From the NCBI GenBank assembly GCA_017621905.1, contig JAGASC010000011.1:1-5676 (forward strand): DNA of 5,676 bases, read 5' to 3'. The notes under the pieces were generated by a model, which ran no database searches, was not told where the DNA came from, and saw only the letters and a program-made list of their open reading frames with translations. Made by a program: the position numbers and the translations under genes. This DNA is from Roseburia sp. (GTDB lineage Bacteria > Bacillota > Clostridia > Lachnospirales > Lachnospiraceae). Below, one piece after another: positions 1 to 5,629 of this stretch (positions are counted from its first letter, which is position 1; the number at the start of each line of letters is the position of its first letter).

Positions 1-463
1 CTTTGGTTTTATCGTTTATACTGATTTCTGAGACAGCGGCTCTGTTCTCTCTGGAAAGTCTTGCAAAAAGCTCATTCATTTTGGCCTCGCATATAATTTC
101 ATAAAAATCCGGCTTGCCGGTTACCTCCAATTCCATATCACGTACAATATCCGTGATAAAATTGAAATTTTGAGGATAAAAGATCGTGTCCAGAGGAATT
201 TGAAATTTTTCAAGGAATTTTGGAACCTCTCCGGTCACATGAAACCAATCATGAGCGGAATCCTTGTCCCATCCAAAATATTGAGGGGTTCCTATGTCAT
301 ATAGGATGCAGGCATGCGGCTTCGTGATCATTTCTTCTCCATTGTAAATGATATTCACCGGACTCCAGAAGTGCAGGAAAATGTATTCTTTGGCACCATT
401 TGGGCGTTTCATCCGAAAACCTGCCCGTTCAGGCCACGCATGGCGTATATTCGTAATTTTCAT
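1..463 (-). CDS. AraC-family transcriptional regulator, N-terminal part (runs off left edge)
   Basis: Reading the minus strand from ATG at 463 gives 154 uninterrupted codons to the window edge. The protein starts MKITNIRHAWPERAGF and continues through FLHFWSPVNIIYNGEEM, then CILYDIGTPQYFGW (about 52-65), DWFHVTGEVPKFL (about 72-84) and FITDIVRDMELE (about 102-113). From memory, this pattern is typical of the cupin-like ligand-sensing half of AraC regulators in clostridia, followed by the start of the helical linker (EIICEAKMNELFARLSREN). The family is usually about 280 residues, so the C-terminal half with the two helix-turn-helix motifs lies outside the window and the DNA-binding assignment is inferred. 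The start is supported by an AGGAGG box (474-479, minus strand) 10 nt upstream. It is divergent from the GH2 gene, so it probably senses a sugar and activates that gene. No signal peptide; cytoplasmic. Confidence 0.84.
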   Translation of the reverse strand, partial: MKITNIRHAWPERAGFRMKRPNGAKEYIFLHFWSPVNIIYNGEEMITKPHACILYDIGTPQYFGWDKDSAHDWFHVTGEVPKFLEKFQIPLDTIFYPQNFNFITDIVRDMELEVTGKPDFYEIICEAKMNELFARLSRENRAAVSEISINDKTK

Positions 464-514
464 ATAGAAATCTCCTCCTTTTCCACACTTTTGCGGTTGA
501 AATCAGCCATGAAA

Positions 515-544
515 ATTATAACAAATATAAGTAGGATATGTAAA
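515..544 (-). promoter_or_regulatory. Sigma-A-type promoter of the AraC-family gene
   Basis: On the minus strand, TTTACA (544-539, 5 of 6 matches to TTGACA) is followed after 18 nt by a perfect TATAAT (520-515). That hexamer is preceded by TG plus one base, making an extended -10 (TGTTATAAT). Predicted transcription starts near 508, leaving a leader of about 45 nt before the ATG at 463. The near-consensus match suggests the regulator is expressed without an activator. Confidence 0.7.
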
Positions 545-600
545 CAAATAAATAGCTTACTTCATTGATTTTAGGTTATTCCTGTGTCAAAATATGTTCA

Positions 601-636
601 GATACACGGTATTTTATGTATCAGATAATTTATAAA
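601..636 (+). promoter_or_regulatory. Candidate weak, activator-dependent promoter and operator of the GH2 gene
   Basis: A perfect 6-bp inverted repeat, GATACA (601-606) and TGTATC (617-622) with 10 nt between, sits just upstream of two possible -10 boxes, GATAAT (624-629) and TATAAA (631-636). No convincing -35 lies 17 nt upstream of either box (GATACA and GGTATT are poor). A related direct repeat, TCAGATA, occurs at 598-604 and 621-627, offset 23 bp. A missing -35 beside a divergent AraC gene fits activation by that protein, but which repeat is the binding site is a guess. Confidence 0.4.
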
Positions 637-654
637 AAAACTTATTAGCGTAAA

Positions 655-659
655 AGGAG
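655..659 (+). promoter_or_regulatory. Ribosome binding site deciding the GH2 start
   Basis: AGGAG at 655-659 lies only 3 nt before the first in-frame ATG (663) but 9 nt before the second (669). The second spacing is close to the usual optimum, so 669 is taken as the start and the two extra residues (MI) are dropped. Confidence 0.7.
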
Positions 660-668
660 ACTATGATT

Positions 669-2438
669 ATGAGTATACCTCGCCCCGAACATCCCATGCC
701 ACAATGGGAAAGAAGCAATTGGCAGAACTTAAATGGTACATGGGAATTTGAATTTGACTTTGGAGCAAGTGCCATTGACAGAGAACTTTGGAAAAAAGAA
801 AAATTAGACAGGGAAATCCTGGTTCCGTTTTGCCCGGAAAGCCGCCTTTCCGGAATTGCCTACAAGGATTTTATGGATGGTGTCGTTTATAAAAGAAACT
901 TTACCATCACAGAGAAGGAACTGAGCGGAAGGACCTTCCTTCATTTTGGCGCAGTGGATTATCTTGCCAATGTATATGTAAACGGCAAACACGTAGGCTG
1001 TCACAAAGGCGGATATACCTCCTTCTCATTTGATATTACATCTTACATAAAAAAAGGAGAAAACAGTATCTTTGTTGCCGTAAAAGACGATGTGAGAAGC
1101 GGACTGCAGCCAAGGGGAAAACAGTCCGGAAAATATGCATCCGCAGGCTGTGACTATACCCGGACCACAGGTATCTGGCAGACGGTCTGGCTTGAATTTG
1201 TTCCGCTTACCTATGTTAAATCTGCAAAATATTATCCGGATCCGGAAAACGCATCTCTTACCGTAACCGGTTTCACAGAAGGCGCCGGAACCCTTACGCT
1301 TACCGCAAAATGGCAGGGAGAAACCGTTGCGACAAAATCCATTACATCCAAGGGCGGATATTTCAGCACACAACTTGAATTTTCAGAGGTCCATCTCTGG
1401 GAAGCCGGAAAGGGCGGTCTGTATGACCTTTCTTTTACCTACGGCGAAGATTCGGTAAAAAGCTATTTTGGTATGCGCACCACTGGTTTTGAGGGAAGAA
1501 AATATATGCTGAATGGAAAACCGTTATTTCAGCGTACCGTCTTAGACCAGGGATTCTATCCGGATGGAATTTACACTGCTCCAACGGATGAAGATTTGAT
1601 TCATGACATTGAGCTTTCTTTTGCGGCAGGCTTTAACGGTGCGAGACTTCACCAGAAAGTATTTGAAGCAAGATTTCTGTATCACTGTGACAGACTTGGA
1701 TATCTTGTGTGGGGAGAATATCCAAACTGGGGACTGGCACACGCGCAGCCCAATGCCACTGAAATTTACATGGCAGAATGGCAGGAGGCCGTGGAACGGG
1801 ATTTCAATCATCCTTCCATCATTGGCTGGTGTCCATTCAATGAAACCTGGGGATATTTTGAAAACAAAGAAAACAATGCACTGATCAGCAGCATCTATAA
1901 ATTTACGAAACAGCTGGATTCTACCAGACCCTGTGTGGATACCAGCGGTAATCACCATGTGGTTACGGAAATATACGATATCCATGATTATGACCAGAAC
2001 ACAGAGTCATTTAAAAACCGTTGGGACGAATTTACACGTGCCATGAAGGAGAATGGAGAAGTGTTGGAGGCTGATTCAGAAGTCCTGACCAAAGGTATCC
2101 GGCATGGAGACGGTATTCCACCATTTTTTGGTCAGTCCTACCATGGCGAGCCGATTTTTATCAGTGAATACGGCGGAATCCGATGGGTCAAGAACGCGAC
2201 GGAAGGCTGGGGCTACGGACAGGCACCTCAGACAGAGGAAGAATTTTTCGCGCGTTACAAGGGGCTTACCGAAGCAATGTTAAATAATGAGGATATTTTT
2301 GGATTCTGCTATACGCAGCTTTATGATATCGAGCAGGAAATTAATGGTCTGTATACTTATGAGAGAAAAGAAAAATTTGACATTAACATCATAAGAGAAA
2401 TTAATAGTCAAATAGCTGCCATTGAAAAAAATCAGTAA
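669..2438 (+). CDS. Glycoside hydrolase family 2 enzyme (beta-glycosidase, beta-galactosidase-like)
   Basis: This 589-residue cytoplasmic protein should hydrolyse a beta-linked sugar by the retaining two-step mechanism of GH2. An N-terminal jelly-roll sugar-binding domain (about 10-180) carries the family stretch TTGIWQTVWLE (167-177). An immunoglobulin-like domain (about 183-270) and a catalytic TIM barrel (about 275-589) follow. The expected acid/base is Glu392 in FNETWG and the nucleophile Glu500 in FISEYGG; RLHQK (326-330) lies where LacZ-type enzymes have a substrate-binding His. There is no signal peptide, membrane segment or extra carbohydrate-binding domain, and the length is that of a compact GH2. 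The Asn-Lys pair typical of true beta-glucuronidases is not seen near the C-terminus (INGLYTYERK instead), so glucuronidase activity is not favoured. The exact substrate cannot be read from sequence. It appears monocistronic, divergent from an AraC-type regulator that probably controls it, and ends at a hairpin terminator. Confidence 0.92.
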   Translation: MSIPRPEHPMPQWERSNWQNLNGTWEFEFDFGASAIDRELWKKEKLDREILVPFCPESRLSGIAYKDFMDGVVYKRNFTITEKELSGRTFLHFGAVDYLANVYVNGKHVGCHKGGYTSFSFDITSYIKKGENSIFVAVKDDVRSGLQPRGKQSGKYASAGCDYTRTTGIWQTVWLEFVPLTYVKSAKYYPDPENASLTVTGFTEGAGTLTLTAKWQGETVATKSITSKGGYFSTQLEFSEVHLWEAGKGGLYDLSFTYGEDSVKSYFGMRTTGFEGRKYMLNGKPLFQRTVLDQGFYPDGIYTAPTDEDLIHDIELSFAAGFNGARLHQKVFEARFLYHCDRLGYLVWGEYPNWGLAHAQPNATEIYMAEWQEAVERDFNHPSIIGWCPFNETWGYFENKENNALISSIYKFTKQLDSTRPCVDTSGNHHVVTEIYDIHDYDQNTESFKNRWDEFTRAMKENGEVLEADSEVLTKGIRHGDGIPPFFGQSYHGEPIFISEYGGIRWVKNATEGWGYGQAPQTEEEFFARYKGLTEAMLNNEDIFGFCYTQLYDIEQEINGLYTYERKEKFDINIIREINSQIAAIEKNQ

Positions 2439-2443
2439 CTGTG

Positions 2444-2483
2444 AAGGGTTCTGTTGCATTAAATTCATGCGGCAGAACCTTTT
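2444..2483 (+). terminator. Rho-independent terminator of the GH2 gene
   Basis: GGTTCTG (2447-2453) pairs perfectly with CAGAACC (2473-2479). The stem continues inward through TTGCAT/ATGCGG (2454-2459 with 2467-2472, including two G-U pairs) to a 7-nt loop, and outward by a few A-U/G-U pairs. TTTT (2480-2483) follows the right arm. It begins 5 nt after the stop codon. The U-tract is short, so termination may be partial. The opposite strand has no T-run, so it should work only for rightward transcription. Confidence 0.7.
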
Positions 2484-2561
2484 GCACGTTGTCAATTACC
2501 TTTTTGCACCCACGCCACGTACTTCACTGCGGACAAACATAATTTTCATATCGAGATTTCA

Positions 2562-2590
2562 TTGAATCTTGTGGAAGGGTATGTTAAAAT
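2562..2590 (+). promoter_or_regulatory. Extended -10 promoter of the flavoprotein operon
   Basis: TTGAAT (2562-2567) is separated by 17 nt from TAAAAT (2585-2590). TG plus one base directly before the hexamer gives an extended -10 (TGTTAAAAT). Transcription would start near 2597, about 47 nt before the ATG at 2644. This argues against the longer open frame that begins at 2569, which would place coding sequence inside the promoter. Confidence 0.6.
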
Positions 2591-2604
2591 ATCTCTGTTA
2601 TAGA

Positions 2605-2619
2605 AATAGTGTAACTATT
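2605..2619. repeat. Perfect palindrome AATAGT-GTA-ACTATT, possible operator
   Basis: A 15-bp sequence with exact 6-bp inverted arms around GTA lies about 8 to 22 nt after the predicted transcription start of the flavoprotein operon. Position and symmetry suit a repressor site. A small RNA hairpin in the leader is the alternative. The regulator is not identifiable from this window. Confidence 0.35.
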
Positions 2620-2633
2620 CAGGATATTATAAC

Positions 2634-2639
2634 GGGTGA
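2634..2639 (+). promoter_or_regulatory. Weak ribosome binding site of the first flavoprotein gene
   Basis: GGGTGA matches the GGTGA part of the consensus AGGAGGTGA and ends 4 nt before the ATG at 2644. It is much weaker than the AAAGGAG site of the next gene, but it supports starting at 2644, where the FAD-binding strand begins. Confidence 0.5.
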
Positions 2640-2643
2640 AATT

Positions 2644-3981
2644 ATGATACAGACAGACGTTGCGGTCATCGGCGGCGGAGCTGCCGGACTTATGGCAGCC
2701 ATCACCGCGGCCAGAGCCGGAGCAAAAACCTTAATTATAGAACACATGGACCGGGTCGGAAAGAAGATTCTTGCCACCGGAAATGGAAAATGCAATTATA
2801 CGAACGCATTGCAGGGTACCCCCTTTTACCGGGGCGAAAACCCTGCTTTTGTCATGCCCGTATTTCAGCAGTTTGGCTTAGAGGACACGCTGGCATTCTT
2901 TCAGCAGATTGGAATCTATCCTAAGTGTCGAAACGGCTATTATTATCCCTCCAGCGAGCAGGCGGCTTCTGTGCTGGATGTTCTGCGGATGGAGGCAGAC
3001 TATCAAAAAGTGGATATTGAAACGTCCTGCGAAATAAAAAATATAAAAAGGCAGAACGGCAGTTATAAAATCAGCACAAATAAGGATTCATTTTTGGCGA
3101 AAAATATTATTTTTACCCCGGGGCTTCTGGCATCCCCGAAGACAGGAAGTGACGGAAGCGCATTCCCATATATTGAAAAGTTTGGGCATCATTTTATAGA
3201 TATTGTACCGGCCTTGGTTGGCTTGCAGGGCAGACAGTCATTTTTTAAAGCACTTGCAGGAATACGTGCAGAAGCTTCTATTGAATTATATGTAGAAACG
3301 CTGCAAATGCGGTCACCAAAGAGTTATGATTTTAATTGCAATATTTCAGAGAAAGAGAGTTTCAAAGGTAAAACACAGGAAAAAGAACAGAACTATAAAT
3401 TGATATGTACAGAACAGGGAGAACTGCAGCTGACAGATTACGGTATTTCCGGCATCCCGGTATTTCAGATCAGCAGATATGCCACACGGGCATTGCATGA
3501 AGGGAAAAAAGTATATGCCAGTATTGATTTTATGCCCCGTCTGGAGCATCCTGCGCTGCTTGCACTTTTGACAGAACGTTTTGGTGTACAAGCGCATGAA
3601 AAGACAACCAGCGAAGCATTAGTCGGCCTGTTCAACAAAAAATTGATTGATGTCCTGTTAAAAGAATCCGGAATCGACCTGCGGCTTCCTGCAAAAAAAA
3701 TTAAGAAAACCCAATTGCAGCAGCTTTGTGAAACGGTGAAAGCGTTTCGTGTGGACATCACAGGCAGTAAATCCTTCGATCAGGCCCAGGTGTGTGCCGG
3801 AGGCGTGGATACATCAGAAATTAATGCACAGACCATGGAATCAAAATTTGTACATGGCGTCTATTTCGCCGGGGAAGTGGTAGATATTGACGGTACCTGC
3901 GGCGGCTATAATCTGCAGTGGGCATGGTCCAGCGGTTATGTAGCGGGAACTCATGCAGCAGAACGGGCAAAGAACTGTTAG
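2644..3981 (+). CDS. HI0933/YhiN/BaiN-type FAD-dependent oxidoreductase
   Basis: The 445-residue protein opens with a Rossmann FAD-binding strand, DVAVIGGGAAGLMAA (5-19), with the dinucleotide motif at 10-15 and the ribose-contacting acid Glu33. The family signature RVGKKILATGNGKCNYTN (37-54) follows. The C-terminal FAD region is clear: CAGGVDTSEINAQTMESK (384-401), VYFAGEVVDIDGTCGGYN (406-423), then LQWAWSSGYVAG. YGISGIPVFQISRYA (266-280) is typical of the central domain. Members reduce or oxidise small molecules using FAD and NAD(P)H. BaiN of bile-acid-converting clostridia belongs here, but nothing in this window points to bile acids, so no specific substrate is claimed. Two oddities are a TPGL replacement in the third FAD motif (158-161) and a Lys/Glu-rich insertion at about 219-256, which makes it longer than the usual ~410. 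The frame is open upstream to a TTG at 2569, but the FAD strand, promoter and RBS support 2644. It is probably co-transcribed with the gene 43 nt downstream. Confidence 0.88.
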   Translation: MIQTDVAVIGGGAAGLMAAITAARAGAKTLIIEHMDRVGKKILATGNGKCNYTNALQGTPFYRGENPAFVMPVFQQFGLEDTLAFFQQIGIYPKCRNGYYYPSSEQAASVLDVLRMEADYQKVDIETSCEIKNIKRQNGSYKISTNKDSFLAKNIIFTPGLLASPKTGSDGSAFPYIEKFGHHFIDIVPALVGLQGRQSFFKALAGIRAEASIELYVETLQMRSPKSYDFNCNISEKESFKGKTQEKEQNYKLICTEQGELQLTDYGISGIPVFQISRYATRALHEGKKVYASIDFMPRLEHPALLALLTERFGVQAHEKTTSEALVGLFNKKLIDVLLKESGIDLRLPAKKIKKTQLQQLCETVKAFRVDITGSKSFDQAQVCAGGVDTSEINAQTMESKFVHGVYFAGEVVDIDGTCGGYNLQWAWSSGYVAGTHAAERAKNC

Positions 3982-4005
3982 ACAGCAATAGACAGACATA
4001 GAAAA
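3979..4005. repeat. Short 10-bp tandem repeat in the flavoprotein spacer
   Basis: TAGACAG occurs at 3979-3985 and 3989-3995, and TAGA again at 3999-4002, each 10 bp apart. The first copy contains the stop codon of the upstream gene. It is probably a small slippage product between the two genes, and no function is evident. Confidence 0.4.
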
Positions 4006-4024
4006 TCCGAAAAGGAGAAAAGAC

Positions 4025-5629
4025 ATGATACGTGTCAACCAGATCAAACTGCCAATTTCACACACGAAAGAGCAGCTGGAACAAAAAATCAGAAAAATGT
4101 TAAAATTAGAGGCCACACAGCCTCTTGTATATAAAATCGTAAAAAAATCCATTGATGCAAGAAAGAAACCGGAATTGATGTATGTTTACTCAGTGGATGT
4201 GAAAACTGCCGATGAAAACAGACTTGTCAAAAAGGTTAACAATAACAATGTTATGTTAACAAAAGAAACCATATATTGCCTACCGAAATCTAATTTGTCC
4301 CGTTTTTCCGGTGAGGGAAATCGTCCTGTCATCGTTGGCGCAGGCCCGGCTGGATTATTCTGCGCTTATGCCTTTGTACAGTGCAAAATCCGCCCCATCG
4401 TCATAGAACGCGGAAAAACGGTGGAAGAGCGTACAGCAGACGTCTCACGTTTCTGGCAGACAGGCATACTCGACACCTCCTCCAACGTCCAATTCGGCGA
4501 AGGTGGTGCCGGAACCTTTTCCGATGGCAAATTAAACACACTGGTCAAAGATCCTGTGGGCCGCAATCGTTTCGTCCTGGAAACTTTCGTAAAATTCGGC
4601 GCCCCGGAACACATTTTATACGAAAACAAACCCCATATCGGAACAGATATATTAGCCCGCGTAATACAAAACATGCGTCATTCCATGGAAGAAGCAGGCG
4701 CAGAATTTCGCTTTCACACCTGCATGACTGATTACCGTACAGAAAACGGTCACATTACAGAAATTGAACTCAATCACAACGAGTGGCTTAGGGCTTCGCA
4801 TGTAATCCTTGCCATCGGACACTCAGCCAGAGATACCTTCCGTATGCTGGCAGCGAAAAAAGAACTCCACATGGAAGCAAAATCCTTTGCAGTGGGCTTC
4901 CGTGTAGAACATCCCCAAGCAGAAATCAACCTAGTCCAATATGGAGAAAAATATGCCGACAAACTCCCTGCGGCCCCCTACAAGGTAACTGCAAACCTAC
5001 CAAACGGCCGCGGCGTATATTCCTTTTGCATGTGCCCCGGCGGATACGTAGTAAACGCCTCCTCCGAAGAACAACGTCTTGCAGTAAACGGCATGAGCTA
5101 TTCCGGCCGCAATGGAAAGAACGCCAACAGCGCGATCATCGTTTCTGTAACACCGGAAGACTTCGACAGCCAGGATGCCCTTGCCGGTGTACGTTTTCAG
5201 GAAAAAATAGAACAAAAAGCCTACCAACTCGGAACAGGAAAAATTCCGCAGCAGCTATTCGGCGATTACTGCAGAAACATAACCTCCACCACCTACGGCG
5301 CATACGAAAGCGACACAAAAGGAGCACACATACTATGCAATTTAAGAGGATTATTCCCGGAAGCAATTGAAAACTCTTTTATTGACGGAATGCGCAGCTT
5401 TTCCAGAGAAATCCAAGGCTTTGACCGCGAAGATGCAATCCTTTCCGGCGTCGAGAGCCGTACCTCATCTCCGGTGCGCATCACCCGCAACGAATCCTTT
5501 ATGTCATCAAACGTAGCAGGCATTTACCCCTGCGGCGAAGGAGCCGGATACGCAGGCGGAATCATGTCAGCAGCCATGGACGGTCTAAAGATAGCCGAAG
5601 CAATTTTAGGAACATATTTCACCCGTTAG
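4025..5629 (+). CDS. COG2509-like FAD-dependent dehydrogenase
   Basis: The 534-residue protein has a small N-terminal alpha/beta domain (about 1-90, starting MIRVNQIKLPISHTKEQLEQ) before the FAD-binding fold. The dinucleotide motif is PVIVGAGPAGLF (101-112), followed by VIERG (126-130). Further landmarks are QFGEGGAGTFSDGKLNT (156-172), CMCPGGYVVNASSE (335-348), GVESRTSSPVRI (475-486) and the C-terminal FAD contact YPCGEGAGYAGGIMSAAMDG (501-520). Order and length match the uncharacterised FAD-dependent dehydrogenases of COG2509. It is predicted to be a soluble flavoprotein using a nicotinamide cofactor; the substrate is unknown. The start is well set by AAAGGAG (4011-4017), 7 nt before the ATG. 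The 43-nt gap after the previous flavoprotein contains no terminator or promoter that I can see, so the two are probably one operon. No signal peptide or membrane segment. Family assignment is firm; function is not. Confidence 0.9.
   Translation: MIRVNQIKLPISHTKEQLEQKIRKMLKLEATQPLVYKIVKKSIDARKKPELMYVYSVDVKTADENRLVKKVNNNNVMLTKETIYCLPKSNLSRFSGEGNRPVIVGAGPAGLFCAYAFVQCKIRPIVIERGKTVEERTADVSRFWQTGILDTSSNVQFGEGGAGTFSDGKLNTLVKDPVGRNRFVLETFVKFGAPEHILYENKPHIGTDILARVIQNMRHSMEEAGAEFRFHTCMTDYRTENGHITEIELNHNEWLRASHVILAIGHSARDTFRMLAAKKELHMEAKSFAVGFRVEHPQAEINLVQYGEKYADKLPAAPYKVTANLPNGRGVYSFCMCPGGYVVNASSEEQRLAVNGMSYSGRNGKNANSAIIVSVTPEDFDSQDALAGVRFQEKIEQKAYQLGTGKIPQQLFGDYCRNITSTTYGAYESDTKGAHILCNLRGLFPEAIENSFIDGMRSFSREIQGFDREDAILSGVESRTSSPVRITRNESFMSSNVAGIYPCGEGAGYAGGIMSAAMDGLKIAEAILGTYFTR
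4235..4260. repeat. Hairpin-forming inverted repeat inside the COG2509-like gene
   Basis: GTTAACA (4235-4241) pairs with TGTTAAC (4254-4260), and TAAC (4243-4246) with GTTA (4250-4253). This gives an 11-bp AT-rich stem with one bulged A (4242) and a 3-nt loop. It encodes VNNNNVMLT at the border between the N-terminal domain and the FAD fold. It may be a by-product of the Asn run or a real RNA structure. Confidence 0.45.

Noticed and set aside
314..568. Plus-strand open frame of 84 codons
   Set aside because: It lies mostly opposite the AraC-type coding sequence, has no ribosome binding site, and shows no recognisable protein family.
663..668. ATG at 663 as the GH2 start
   Set aside because: It is only 3 nt from the AGGAG box, whereas the in-frame ATG at 669 has a 9-nt spacing and directly begins the conserved region.
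1542..1985. Minus-strand 147-codon frame opposite the GH2 catalytic barrel
   Set aside because: It is the antisense shadow of the GH2 coding region, with no ribosome binding site and no recognisable domain.
669..2438. Naming the GH2 enzyme as beta-glucuronidase (uidA) or lacZ
   Set aside because: The NEP and Asn-Lys features of beta-glucuronidase are not seen (NETWG and INGLYTYERK instead), and the protein is far shorter than LacZ. Only the family can be supported.
2569..2643. N-terminal extension of the first flavoprotein from TTG at 2569 or ATG at 2581
   Set aside because: The extension overlaps the predicted promoter and has no ribosome binding site or family similarity. The FAD-binding strand starts right after the ATG at 2644.
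2644..3981. Naming the first flavoprotein as bile-acid gene baiN
   Set aside because: The family is broad and no other bile-acid genes are in the window. The neighbours do not support that role.
4381..4731. Plus-strand 116-codon frame rich in Arg inside the COG2509-like gene
   Set aside because: It is a frame shadow of the real gene: it overlaps conserved FAD-fold codons and has a biased composition (Arg/His/Ser).
5026..5370. Plus-strand 114-codon frame inside the COG2509-like gene
   Set aside because: It is a frame shadow over well-conserved family motifs, with no start signal of its own.
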